Below are positions 43,715-52,795 of a DNA stretch of 64,000 nt, in pieces. A program made the translations under genes and the position numbers. Numbering within the stretch: position 1 is the first letter of the stretch; each line of letters begins with the position of its first letter. Source of the stretch: Bacteroidota bacterium (GTDB lineage Bacteria > Bacteroidota > Bacteroidia > Flavobacteriales > Weeksellaceae); assembly GCA_023460855.1 (NCBI GenBank), contig JAEWOS010000018.1, positions 248,001 through 312,000 of the forward strand. The letters run 5' to 3'. The notes beneath the pieces are model-generated. The model searched no databases and was not told the origin of the DNA. It saw only the letters and a list, made by a program, of their open reading frames with translations.

Positions 43715-44158
43715 ATGACGAAAAAATTTGAAATAGACAATGAACTGTTTCATGATCTCGTACAGTATTATTCAGCAGCATTTAATCTTCCGGCTCTGGC
43801 AGCGAAGATATACTGTTATTTATTTTTTGATTTTAAAAGGACAGGTGTAACATTTGACGAATTGATGGACATATTCCAGGTAAGCAAGAGTTCGGTTTCT
43901 ACAAGCCTTTCACTTTTGCTTAAGTTAAATCTGCTGAAAGAATACTCGAAAATAGGAGAACGAAAGCGAAATTTTGTAATAAACGAGGATTTCGCAAAAT
44001 TTAAATTTGAAAAACTTATTTCCAACCTGAAAGAAGAGCTTTCAATACTCGACCGTTTACAGGAATTCCACGGAGAAAAATCGGAAAGATACCTGTGGTA
44101 CAGGGAAATGGTAAATAAGAATATCGACATAATGGAAAATTCAGTAAGTAAATTATGA
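43715..44158 (+). CDS. GbsR/MarR-type transcriptional regulator
   Basis: This 147-residue protein has a winged helix-turn-helix (about residues 43-80: VTFDELMDIFQVSKSSVSTSL followed by LKLNLLKEY) with helical dimerisation regions on both sides, as in the GbsR/MarR group. Its last four bases overlap the start of the efflux adaptor gene (ATGA). A palindrome sits at its promoter. It is therefore the likely local regulator of the RND pump, and probably autoregulated. The ligand is unknown. Its start codon lies five bases after the -7 box. Confidence 0.85.
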   Translation: MTKKFEIDNELFHDLVQYYSAAFNLPALAAKIYCYLFFDFKRTGVTFDELMDIFQVSKSSVSTSLSLLLKLNLLKEYSKIGERKRNFVINEDFAKFKFEKLISNLKEELSILDRLQEFHGEKSERYLWYREMVNKNIDIMENSVSKL

Positions 44159-45396
44159 TAAGCAGGAAAATCAGTCTGTTGGCTTTTACATCTTTGTTTT
44201 TAGCTGCTGCCTGTAAAAAGGAAGAAGCACCAAGACAGGATGGCCCGAAAGCCGTAACGACCGTGAAAGTGGACAGCCGGAATGTAACAGGCTACAACGA
44301 ATTTCCTGCAACGGTGGAAGGCAGGGTGAACAATGAAGTTCGTGCAAAAATTCAGGGCTATATCACGCAAGTACTGGTAGACGAAGGACAGTATGTGCAA
44401 CGCGGACAGCCTTTGTTCCGTCTTGAAACCGACGTTCTTACGCAAAGCGCTTCAGCAGCAAGAGCAGGAGTTGGTGCGGCACAGTCGTCTGTTGCGGCCG
44501 CAAATGCTAATGTGAAAGCAGCACAGGCAGCTGTAAATGCAGCGCAGGTAGAAGTGAACAAATTGCGTCCACTGGTTGAGAAAAATATTATCAGCAGCAT
44601 ACAGCTTCAGACGGCGCAGGCAAATCTGGCACGGGCTCAGGCGCAGCTTTCTCAGGCTTTGGCTTCAAAACAGGAAGCGAATGCAGGCGTTTCTCAGGCA
44701 AGAGCAAATTATCAGGGAATACAGGCGAATGTGAATTATTCGGTGATTACAGCACCGGTTTCCGGAGTAGTCGGGAAAATTAATCTGAGAACCGGTAGTT
44801 TGGTCGGACCGTCTGATCAGACTTCCATCACAACGGTTTCCGATACAAGCGAGCTGTACGCTTATTTTTCAATGAATGAAAAAGAATATCTGGATTTTCT
44901 GAAGAATTCATACGGTGCAACAGTTCCGGAGAAACTTAAGAACATGCCCATGGTTGATTTCCGGATGGCAAACGGTGATATTTATCCTGAAAAAGGGCGC
45001 GTAGAAGCAGTTACAGGTCAGATTGATCCGCAAACCGGAACGATACAGTTCCGGGTTTCACTGCCAAATCCGCAAAAACTGCTGAGCAATGGAAACACCG
45101 GAACCATCCTTGTTCCGAATATTTACGACAATATTCTGGTTGTTCCTGCGAGTTCAACCTACGAACAGCAGGGCCTGGTTTATGTATATAAAGTAGAGAA
45201 AGACACGGCACGCAACCAGGTGATTGAAGTAGCTGACCGCGTAGATAATCTTGTGCTCATAAACAAAGGTGTGAAAAAAGGTGAAACCGTCGTTGCACAG
45301 GGCGTAGGAACACTGAAAGACAGAACGGCAGTTAAAGGTGAACTGAAAACTATTGACGAAATTACCGATGCCATTCAGCCGGTATTTGCAGATTGA
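44155..45396 (+). CDS. RND efflux periplasmic adaptor (MexA/AcrA type)
   Basis: This membrane fusion protein links the pump to the outer-membrane channel. The 413-residue protein is a predicted lipoprotein (lipobox LAAAC, Cys20). A lipoyl-type domain (IQGYITQVLVDEGQYVQRGQ) flanks a long alpha-helical hairpin rich in Ala and Gln (about residues 97-185). The beta-barrel domain follows, with ITAPVSGVVGKINLRTGSLV. It overlaps the regulator gene by four bases and precedes the pump gene by 60 bases. The first six residues after Cys20 (KKEEAP) are charged, as in periplasm-facing lipoproteins. Confidence 0.94.
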   Translation: MISRKISLLAFTSLFLAAACKKEEAPRQDGPKAVTTVKVDSRNVTGYNEFPATVEGRVNNEVRAKIQGYITQVLVDEGQYVQRGQPLFRLETDVLTQSASAARAGVGAAQSSVAAANANVKAAQAAVNAAQVEVNKLRPLVEKNIISSIQLQTAQANLARAQAQLSQALASKQEANAGVSQARANYQGIQANVNYSVITAPVSGVVGKINLRTGSLVGPSDQTSITTVSDTSELYAYFSMNEKEYLDFLKNSYGATVPEKLKNMPMVDFRMANGDIYPEKGRVEAVTGQIDPQTGTIQFRVSLPNPQKLLSNGNTGTILVPNIYDNILVVPASSTYEQQGLVYVYKVEKDTARNQVIEVADRVDNLVLINKGVKKGETVVAQGVGTLKDRTAVKGELKTIDEITDAIQPVFAD

Positions 45397-45456
45397 TACG
45401 TAAAAACCAGGTAAATATCGCTTTAGAGCCAATTGCTCTGAAAATCAAATCAATTT

Positions 45457-48400
45457 ATGGTAAAGAAATTTATTAACCGGCCCGTCTTATCGACCGTAAT
45501 ATCCATTATGATTGTCATTCTGGGGATTCTCGGTTTGTTTGCGCTGCCGATTACACAATATCCCGAGATTGCGCCGCCAACAGTCCGCGTTTCCGCAAAT
45601 TATACCGGAGCGAATGCGATCACCGTACTGAATTCAGTTGTAATTCCTATTGAAGAACAGGTAAACGGTGTGGAAGGAATGGACTATATTTCCTCCAGTG
45701 CCGGAAACAACGGTTCAGCGTCTGTCACAGTATTTTTTAAGCAGGGAATCAATGCAGATATCGCGGCGGTGAATGTTCAGAATGCAGTACAGCGCGCAAT
45801 GCCTGTTTTGCCAAATGAAGTAACGAGATCGGGAGTTACCACATCGAAACAGAATTCCAGTGCGCTGATGTTCCTGTCTTTTTATACGTCAAATCCGGCG
45901 CTGAACGAAGTCTGGCTCCAGAATTTTCTGAATATCAACATCACTCCGCAAATCAGAAGGATTAACGGTGTCAGCGACGCGCAGGCATTCGGTGGAAAGA
46001 CGTATTCCATGAGAATCTGGCTCGATCCTGCAAAGATGGCAACATACGGTCTGGAACCTACAGAAGTAAGTAATGCGATCAATGAGCAGTCGCGGGAAGC
46101 AGCTGCGGGTCAGCTCGGGGAAAACAGCGGTTCCTCTTTTCAGTATGTAATCCGGTATTCGGGGAAATATGATGAAGTGGAGCAGTACGAAGATATCATT
46201 CTGAAATCTTTGGGTGGCGGACAATACCTTCGTTTAAAAGATGTGGCTGAAATTGACCTCGACGCACTCAGTTACAATTCAATTGGTGAAAACTCCGGAA
46301 ACAGGTCCATTTCGATGGGGATCTTTCAGACACCGGGTTCCAACGCACAGGAGATTATCGAAAATGTAAAAATATTTCTGGAAGAAACCGCAAAAACTCT
46401 TCCCGAAGGCGTTGGTTATACCATTAATTTTGATACGAATGAATTCCTGGAAGCCTCGATCAGCAAAGTAATTTACACCATTCTGGAAGCTTTCGTGCTC
46501 GTATTTCTGGTGGTTTTTATATTCCTGCAGGATTTCCGGTCCACGCTGATTCCGGCAATCGCAGTTCCGGTTTCTATTGTCGGTACGTTTTTCTTTCTGA
46601 ATCTGCTCGGATATTCCATAAACCTGCTTACGCTATTCGCACTGGTGCTTGCAATCGGTATTGTAGTGGATGACGCAATTGTTGTCGTGGAAGCAGTTCA
46701 CGCAAAACTTGAACAGGGAATCAACGATGCCAAAAAGGCAACAGGTGAAGCCATGGATGAAATTACCGGCGCGATTATTTCCATCACGCTGGTGATGGCT
46801 GCCGTGTTTATTCCGGTAACTTTCATGACGGGACCAGCCGGTGTTTTTTATCAGCAGTTTGGGGTTACGCTGCTTATTTCCATTCTAATTTCTGCCGTTA
46901 ATGCACTTACGCTGAGTCCGGTCTTATGTTCTATTTTCCTGAAACCGAATCATGCGCACAACAAGGAATATGCGGAAATGAACCTGAAGGATAAATTTTT
47001 CTACAAATTCAACAGCGGATTTAATGCAGCAACAAGGAAGTACGGAAACTCGTTTAATTTTCTTTTTAAGCATAAATGGGTAACCTTACTCATTTTTCTG
47101 GCAGGCGGACTGACGTTCTGGTGGGCAAATTCTACCATAAAAACCGGATTTATCCCAAAAGAAGACCGTGGAATTATTTTTACCGATGTACTTCTTCCGC
47201 CCGGCGCTTCGATGGAGCGAACCTATGCAGTATTACGAGACCTGATGGTGGAAGCGGAGAAAATTCCGGGTGTTCAGAACGTTACTTTTACCGCAAGCCG
47301 CGGTTTTATGTCGGGCAGCGGTTCCAACGTGGGTCAGGCTTTCATCAGGCTGAAACCGTTTGACGAACGTTATGATGCAGACGATCAGTCCGATGCTGAT
47401 ATCACCAAGAAATTATTTGGACTTGCCTCGAAATTCCCGGATGCAAAAATTGTGTTCTTCTCTCCACCGAGTGTTCGTGGATTTGGCTCCAGTGACGGAT
47501 TTTCTGCCGTAATTCTGGACAGGGCTGGAAATGAACTCTCTGAACTGAGTTCTGTTTCCCAGAATTTTGTAGGTGCTTTGATGCAAAGACCTGAAATTCA
47601 GTTTGCATCAGCAGCATTCAGCACGGGATATCCGCAATATGAAATGGTAATTGATGTTCCGAAAGCAAAGGAAGTCGGGGTATCTGTTACGAGTATTTTA
47701 AGTGCAATGCAGGGTTATGTCGGTGGTATTTTTAGCACAGATTTTACCAAATATGGTAAACAGTTCCGGGTGATGATTCAGTCACTGCCGGAAGACAGGG
47801 AAAGTACAGCCGATCTTCACCAGTATTTTGTACGGACAGAGTCGGGGCAAATGACACCGATTTCGCAGTTTGTAACCATGGAAAGAACTTACGGTCCACA
47901 GTCGATTGAGCGCTACAACCTTTTTACGGCGGTTAATATTACGGGTTCATCTAATCCGGGATATTCTACCGGTGACGCCATTCAGGCTCTGGAAGCAACT
48001 GCTGCAGAAAATTTACCTGCAGATTACACGGTGGAACTTACGGGTCTCTCCAAAGAAGAACAAAAAGCCGGAGCGCAGACCTATATTATTTTCCTGCTGA
48101 GTTTTGTCTTTGTTTATTTTATTCTTTCCGCACAGTACGAAAGTTTTATACTGCCGTTTGCGGTAATTCTTTCGCTTCCTCTCGGTGTTGTTGGCGCATA
48201 TTTCGGACAACGGGTGCTTGGTCTGGAAAATAATATTTATTTCCAGATTGCCATCGTGATGCTCATCGGACTTCTTGCAAAAAATGCGATTTTGATTGTT
48301 GAATTTGCCGTGCAACGGCGTCATCACGGAGAAAGTATAGAGATGTCTGCAATAAATGCCGCAAAGGCAAGGCTGCGTCCGATCCTGATGACTTCGTTTG

Positions 48401-48606
48401 CATTTATTTTCGGAATGTTGCCGCTGGTTTTTTCTTCCGGAATCGGAATGGTGGGTAACAGAAGTATCGGAACAGGAGCTGCTGCCGGACTTCTGATCGG
48501 TACAATTTTCGGACTTGTAGCGATTCCCGTTTTATACGTGATCTTCCAGCGTCTTCAGGAAAAAGTGAAACCGCTCGATACAAAAGCTTTAAATACAGGT
48601 GAATAA
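45457..48606 (+). CDS. RND multidrug efflux permease (HAE1, AcrB/MexB type)
   Basis: This is the proton-driven inner-membrane pump, 1049 residues long, typical of the HAE1 family. It starts with MVKKFINRPVLSTVISIM, the usual N-terminal first helix. The proton-relay Asp pair is in GIVVDDAIVVVE on TM4, and the TM10-11 region contains KNAILIVEFA. Two large periplasmic loops flank it. The substrate range cannot be read from sequence; drugs, bile-like compounds and dyes are typical of HAE1. It is followed after 30 bases by the outer-membrane factor gene. Confidence 0.96.
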   Translation: MVKKFINRPVLSTVISIMIVILGILGLFALPITQYPEIAPPTVRVSANYTGANAITVLNSVVIPIEEQVNGVEGMDYISSSAGNNGSASVTVFFKQGINADIAAVNVQNAVQRAMPVLPNEVTRSGVTTSKQNSSALMFLSFYTSNPALNEVWLQNFLNINITPQIRRINGVSDAQAFGGKTYSMRIWLDPAKMATYGLEPTEVSNAINEQSREAAAGQLGENSGSSFQYVIRYSGKYDEVEQYEDIILKSLGGGQYLRLKDVAEIDLDALSYNSIGENSGNRSISMGIFQTPGSNAQEIIENVKIFLEETAKTLPEGVGYTINFDTNEFLEASISKVIYTILEAFVLVFLVVFIFLQDFRSTLIPAIAVPVSIVGTFFFLNLLGYSINLLTLFALVLAIGIVVDDAIVVVEAVHAKLEQGINDAKKATGEAMDEITGAIISITLVMAAVFIPVTFMTGPAGVFYQQFGVTLLISILISAVNALTLSPVLCSIFLKPNHAHNKEYAEMNLKDKFFYKFNSGFNAATRKYGNSFNFLFKHKWVTLLIFLAGGLTFWWANSTIKTGFIPKEDRGIIFTDVLLPPGASMERTYAVLRDLMVEAEKIPGVQNVTFTASRGFMSGSGSNVGQAFIRLKPFDERYDADDQSDADITKKLFGLASKFPDAKIVFFSPPSVRGFGSSDGFSAVILDRAGNELSELSSVSQNFVGALMQRPEIQFASAAFSTGYPQYEMVIDVPKAKEVGVSVTSILSAMQGYVGGIFSTDFTKYGKQFRVMIQSLPEDRESTADLHQYFVRTESGQMTPISQFVTMERTYGPQSIERYNLFTAVNITGSSNPGYSTGDAIQALEATAAENLPADYTVELTGLSKEEQKAGAQTYIIFLLSFVFVYFILSAQYESFILPFAVILSLPLGVVGAYFGQRVLGLENNIYFQIAIVMLIGLLAKNAILIVEFAVQRRHHGESIEMSAINAAKARLRPILMTSFAFIFGMLPLVFSSGIGMVGNRSIGTGAAAGLLIGTIFGLVAIPVLYVIFQRLQEKVKPLDTKALNTGE

Positions 48607-48636
48607 TATCAGATCGTATTTTCAACAAAGAGAACA

Positions 48637-50037
48637 ATGAAATTAAAACAAATAATTGCGTCAATTCTGCTACTGTCACTGATTTTTTCCTGTACCGCAC
48701 GAAAAAATTACGAGAGAGATCCCAATATTGTAGAACCTGACCTTTACCGTACAGATCTTCTGCCGAAAGACAGTCTCGGAATAGGAAGCATTTCATGGAA
48801 AGAAATTTTTACAGATCCTGTACTGCAGCGACACATCGATGACGCACTTCAAAATAACCTCGATATCAGGATTGCCCTTCAGAATATTATCGCATCAGAA
48901 TCCTATCTGAAACAATCGAAGGCGGCATATTACCCAACCCTCAATGTGGGACCGAATTACTCTTTCAACACGCAGTCCCTCAATACACAGTTCGGACAGA
49001 TCATTGGTGCGCGGCGCTATATTAATCAGGTTGATATTACAGGAAATCTTAACTGGGAAATCGACATTTGGGGAAAACTTGCAGCGCAGGAACGGGCACA
49101 GCTTGCCACATATCTCCGGACGGTTGCCGCGCATCAGTCGGTAAAAAGCGATATTGTTGCAGGATTTGCTACAGGCTATTATCAGTTGCTTACGTATGAT
49201 GAGCAGGCCAGAATTATCTGGGAAACCATTGCTGTACGCGAGCAAAATCTCGAAACTACGAAAGCGTTAAAAGAAGCCGGACTTCTTACTGAAGTTGCCG
49301 TGCAGCAAAGCCAGGCGTTGGTTTTGAATGCGGAAAGTTTGCTGATCAATATCGAAGTGCAGACCGAACTTCTTGAAAACGCGCTGAGCTTACTGAAAGG
49401 AATTCCGTCGCAGAGAATTGAAAGGACTGCGATTGCCAGTCAGTTTTTTCCTCCAAATCCGGAACTTGGATATCCTGTAAGTCTTTTGGCAAACCGTCCC
49501 GATGTTAAAATGGCAGAATACGATCTGATCCGCACTTTTGAACTGACGAAAGCGGCACACGCGCAATTTTATCCGACGCTCCGAATTACCGGAAGCACTG
49601 GTTTACAGTCGGTGGACATCGATGAACTGTTCAGTGTGAGTTCTATTTTTGGGAATGTGGTTGGCGGACTTCTGCAACCGGTGTTTAACGGACGTCAAAT
49701 CCGCACACAGTATGAAGTGAGCCTGACAGAACAGGAAAAAGCTTATCTGAATTTCCGAAAATCAGTTCTTACAGCCGGACAGGAAGTTTCGGATGCATTG
49801 AAGACGTTTACAGCGCAGGATAGATTTATCGCGATCAAAAATCAGGAACTCGAGGCGTATGAAAAATCCGTGAAATTCAGCCAGGAACTCGTAAATTACG
49901 GAATGGCAAATTACCTTGAAGTTCTCAACGCTTCCGTAAATCAGCTCAGTACAGAACTGGCAATTGCCAATGCCAATTTCACCAAACTTCAGGCTGGTGT
50001 TGAACTTTACCGGGCTTTAGGCGGCGGCTGGAAATAA
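48637..50037 (+). CDS. efflux outer-membrane factor lipoprotein (TolC/OprM, NodT family)
   Basis: This 466-residue protein forms the outer-membrane channel for the RND pump. The lipobox is LIFSC with Cys19. The two internally repeated halves of the TolC fold are visible by the Ala/Gln/Leu-rich helices and by the motif LLANRPDVKMAEYDLIRTF, which is typical of the NodT/OprM group. It ends in the characteristic ALGGGW. It completes a three-part efflux system with the two upstream genes. The Crp/Fnr gene follows after 12 bases. Confidence 0.95.
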   Translation: MKLKQIIASILLLSLIFSCTARKNYERDPNIVEPDLYRTDLLPKDSLGIGSISWKEIFTDPVLQRHIDDALQNNLDIRIALQNIIASESYLKQSKAAYYPTLNVGPNYSFNTQSLNTQFGQIIGARRYINQVDITGNLNWEIDIWGKLAAQERAQLATYLRTVAAHQSVKSDIVAGFATGYYQLLTYDEQARIIWETIAVREQNLETTKALKEAGLLTEVAVQQSQALVLNAESLLINIEVQTELLENALSLLKGIPSQRIERTAIASQFFPPNPELGYPVSLLANRPDVKMAEYDLIRTFELTKAAHAQFYPTLRITGSTGLQSVDIDELFSVSSIFGNVVGGLLQPVFNGRQIRTQYEVSLTEQEKAYLNFRKSVLTAGQEVSDALKTFTAQDRFIAIKNQELEAYEKSVKFSQELVNYGMANYLEVLNASVNQLSTELAIANANFTKLQAGVELYRALGGGWK

Positions 50038-50049
50038 AAAGAACTGACC

Positions 50050-50625
50050 ATGCAAAAAATTGAACGATACCTCTCAGAAATTCTGGAAGTCCCGCAAACG
50101 GAACTGCAGACCTGCTCCACGTTTTATACGATAAAAAATTATCGCAAAGGTGAATTCCTGTTACAGGCAGGCGAAGTGTGTCATTACAATTTTTTTGTTG
50201 AGGAAGGTCTTTTGCGTATGTATTCCATCGATCAGCAGGGAAAAGAGCACATCATACAGTTTGCACCGGAAATGTGGATGATGAGTGACCGAAGTTCACT
50301 TTTTTTCAAAGAGAAATCCAATTATTACATTGAAGCGGTGGAAGACAGTCAGGTTCTTTTGCTGTCCCCGGATTTTTTTGTCGATTTAAAGAAACAGTTT
50401 TCGGGAGCGGTTACCGCAAATGATTTACTTCTGCAAAGGCACATTTTGAGTCTGCAAAACCGGGTAAATTCGCTTCTTGCAGATTCTGCTGAAAAGCGCT
50501 ACCTCGATTTTATCAAAATGTATCCGGATATCATGTCGCGCGTTCCGCAGTGGATGGTTGCATCTTATCTGGGAATTACACCGGAAAGTCTGAGTCGCGT
50601 TCGTAAAGAACTGGTAAAAAAATAA
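50050..50625 (+). CDS. Crp/Fnr-family transcriptional regulator
   Basis: This 191-residue protein has an N-terminal cyclic-nucleotide-binding-type beta roll (about 20-115: YRKGEFLLQAGEVCHYNFFV) and a C-terminal helix-turn-helix (VPQWMVASYLGITPESLSRV). It lacks the Cys cluster of FNR and the full cAMP-binding phosphate cassette is not apparent, so the effector is unknown. It is last in the likely efflux operon, 12 bases after the outer-membrane factor gene, and its 3' end overlaps a terminator belonging to the opposite strand. Confidence 0.9.
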   Translation: MQKIERYLSEILEVPQTELQTCSTFYTIKNYRKGEFLLQAGEVCHYNFFVEEGLLRMYSIDQQGKEHIIQFAPEMWMMSDRSSLFFKEKSNYYIEAVEDSQVLLLSPDFFVDLKKQFSGAVTANDLLLQRHILSLQNRVNSLLADSAEKRYLDFIKMYPDIMSRVPQWMVASYLGITPESLSRVRKELVKK

Positions 50626-50646
50626 TCCCGGGAAATCTCCGGGATT
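50616..50646 (-). terminator. terminator of the M28 peptidase gene
   Basis: AATCCCGG (50624-50631) pairs with CCGGGATT (50639-50646). The A run at 50616-50622 becomes the U tract on the minus strand. The U tract lies within the last codons of the Crp/Fnr gene; a plus-strand U tract is absent. Confidence 0.72.
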
Positions 50647-50670
50647 ACTCGAATTGTGTTCTGTTAAGAT

Positions 50671-51837
50671 TTATTTTCTCACAATAATCTTTCTAACTGC
50701 CGTTTCACTGTCAGCTGTAATTTTGCAGATATAAGTACCCGCAGGAAATCCGTTTAGAGAGATCGTTTTCTGATTTTTTGTTTGCAGCAACATTCTGCCT
50801 TCCGCATTCAGCAGTTCCACTTCAAAATTTACAACATTCTGTTTTCCGAAATTAATGGTAAAGTAATCTGAAGCAGGATTTGGGAATATTTCAATGGAAT
50901 TAAGTCCTGAATTTGTTTCCGCCGTTGAAAGCGATGTAGTGGCAATTGCAAAATGCTGTAATGCGCCAACGGCCGCTTTTCCGATATTGAAAACGTACAC
51001 GGGATCCATATTCGCAAAAGTATCATTAGCCGTATGTGCTACGTTTGCATGATTCACTTCATAAAAACCGGTGATAATTTCTCCGTTATTTTCGAAAGGG
51101 ACGTAATCAGAAGCATAAGCAGGTCCGTAAATTGTCTGCAGCGGCGAATAAAGTGCAGTACACGTTGCAAGTTGTGTTGCCATACTTTGTGATGCAGCAT
51201 TATTTGAAGACGGAGCACTTTGGTCAACATCACAATACACGGTGTTGTTCACAGTTCCGGCAGCACCTCCAACCTGATCGAGATTGAAAACAACTCTGAT
51301 GCTCATTTTCGGATTCGTAGCATTTACCACATTATTCACATAATGATTACTACCGAGTAATCCCTGCTCTTCACCGGAAAAATGAATAAATTTTATGGAA
51401 TATTCAGTTGGGACATCACGGAGAATTCTTGCTGCTTCCAGAATTACCGACGTTCCGCTGCCGTTATCATTAGCGCCGGGGCCGTTTACGGTATCAAAAT
51501 GACCGCAGATAATCACAAAAGTGTTTGGATAAAGCGTGCCGGTTTTGGTAACGACCAGATTTTTTGAAGAACCGAAAGAACCGTAAGTGAAAGGGTCTTC
51601 CTGAATCTGTGCCGCGGTATAACCCATACTCTGATAGGTGGTCTTCAGCCAGTTCAGTGCATTGGCATTCGCTGCGGAACCTGTTGTCTTAACTCCGTGC
51701 CCGATAAACTGCTGAAGCAGACTGTTGATGTTGGTTTGCGATACCTGATTTGCTCTGTCTGCATAAGCCTGAATAAACGACTGCGCCGAAAACAGGGAAG
51801 TAATTGCAAGAGCTGCACAAAAAAATATCTTTTTCAT
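50671..51837 (-). CDS. M28 family metallopeptidase with T9SS sorting domain
   Basis: This 388-residue secreted zinc aminopeptidase has a signal peptide (MKKIFFCAALAITSLFSAQ). Zinc-site motifs of family M28 are IICGHFDTV (His, Asp), GANDNGSGTS and HFSGEEQGLLGS (the catalytic/ligand Glu pair). The last 75 residues (beginning SIEIFPNPASDYFTI) form a T9SS type A sorting domain ending in TAVRKIIVRK. The enzyme should reach the cell surface or medium. Together with the M1 enzyme at 34756 it suggests use of external peptides. Confidence 0.93.
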   Translation of the reverse strand: MKKIFFCAALAITSLFSAQSFIQAYADRANQVSQTNINSLLQQFIGHGVKTTGSAANANALNWLKTTYQSMGYTAAQIQEDPFTYGSFGSSKNLVVTKTGTLYPNTFVIICGHFDTVNGPGANDNGSGTSVILEAARILRDVPTEYSIKFIHFSGEEQGLLGSNHYVNNVVNATNPKMSIRVVFNLDQVGGAAGTVNNTVYCDVDQSAPSSNNAASQSMATQLATCTALYSPLQTIYGPAYASDYVPFENNGEIITGFYEVNHANVAHTANDTFANMDPVYVFNIGKAAVGALQHFAIATTSLSTAETNSGLNSIEIFPNPASDYFTINFGKQNVVNFEVELLNAEGRMLLQTKNQKTISLNGFPAGTYICKITADSETAVRKIIVRK

Positions 51838-51919
51838 TTGTTAAATTTCAAAGGTGAAAGGTAAAAAAAATCCCAAACGCAAAGCCTGGGAAATTTATAC
51901 TGATAACAAAAAATGAGTT

Positions 51920-52264
51920 TTACTTTACTTGATCTACAACAGCTTTGAAAGCTTCAGGATGATTCATTGCAAGGTCTGCAAGAACTTTTCTGTTCAGCTC
52001 GATGTTGTTCTTTTTCAAAGCGCCCATAAACTGGGAGTAAGACATTCCGTTCTCTCTGCAACCTGCGTTGATACGGGTAATCCACAAAGCTCTGAAATTT
52101 CTTTTCTTTTCTTTTCTGCCGCGGTATGCATACTGCATAGCCTTTTCAACGGCATTTTTAGCAACAGTCCAGACGTTCTTTCTTCTTCCGAAAAAACCTC
52201 TTGCCTGCTTCATTACTTTTTTTCTGCGTGCTCTGGAAGCAACTGCATTTACTGATCTTGGCAT
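51920..52264 (-). CDS. rplT: 50S ribosomal protein L20
   Basis: This 114-residue protein starts with MPRSVNAVASRARRKKVMKQ and has the conserved core ARGFFGRRKNVWTVAKNAVE. It is an early-assembly 23S rRNA-binding protein. It lies 113 bases downstream of rpmI on the same strand; the gap has no gene and no obvious terminator. L20 controls its own operon in many bacteria, but I do not see a recognisable L20 leader structure here. Confidence 0.98.
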   Translation of the reverse strand: MPRSVNAVASRARRKKVMKQARGFFGRRKNVWTVAKNAVEKAMQYAYRGRKEKKRNFRALWITRINAGCRENGMSYSQFMGALKKNNIELNRKVLADLAMNHPEAFKAVVDQVK

Positions 52265-52377
52265 AATTAAATTGTTTTTTTGAATGCAGCGCTGTTTATT
52301 TCACCAGACTTTTGGGCTGACATCCAAGGTTAAATTTTTGAATGTTGAATTCTTATAAACCTGATGATTTATAAAAA

Positions 52378-52575
52378 CTACTTGATCGCTAACTGACGCT
52401 TAACACTTTTTTCGTCCACGTTCGCAACGTAAGAAGTCTGCGTAAGATTTCTCTTCTGCTTCGTTTCTTTCTTCGTCAGGATGTGGCTTTTATAAGCATT
52501 TTTTCTTTTGATCTTTCCCGTTCCGGTAAGAGCAAAACGCTTCTTAGCACCTGATTTCGTTTTTAATTTTGGCAT
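52378..52575 (-). CDS. rpmI: 50S ribosomal protein L35
   Basis: This 65-residue basic protein begins MPKLKTKSGAKKRFALTGTG, the L35 signature. It is followed by rplT as in nearly all bacteria. The usual upstream genes infC and thrS are not here: the adjacent gene is a divergent NlpC/P60 lipoprotein gene, and the 220-base gap holds a promoter-like box. Confidence 0.98.
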   Translation of the reverse strand: MPKLKTKSGAKKRFALTGTGKIKRKNAYKSHILTKKETKQKRNLTQTSYVANVDEKSVKRQLAIK

Positions 52576-52641
52576 TGTTCTGCTTATTTACTTTTTGTTA
52601 TCAATATTCAAGGCTTCGGTTTCCCTGTAGCTTTGAGCATG

Positions 52642-52649
52642 CAAAAGTA
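52642..52649 (-). promoter_or_regulatory. -7 box of the rpmI-rplT operon
   Basis: Read on the minus strand, this is TACTTTTG followed by CATG, a match to TAnnTTTG, 66 bases before the rpmI ATG. It supports transcription of rpmI-rplT without infC. Confidence 0.5.
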
Positions 52650-52771
52650 CAAAAAAAAGCTGAAACTCAGCAGTATTAACGCAAATTTTAAGTTAAAAAT
52701 CCTGCTTACTGTTTCTATGATTAATTCGGGCAATTTTCCAGTATTAATCGAGCATTTATCATTGTTTTTAG

Positions 52772-52779
52772 TATTTTTG
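52772..52779 (+). promoter_or_regulatory. -7 box of the NlpC/P60 gene
   Basis: TATTTTTG, 16 bases before the ATG at 52796. No clear -33 element at the right distance. Confidence 0.5.
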
Positions 52780-52795
52780 AAAAATCTCAAATTCT

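Noticed and set aside
52608..52790. 60-codon minus-strand frame with a hydrophobic stretch between rpmI and the NlpC/P60 gene
   Set aside because: It overlaps the promoter boxes of both neighbours and has no clear signal or homologue; I keep the region as intergenic.
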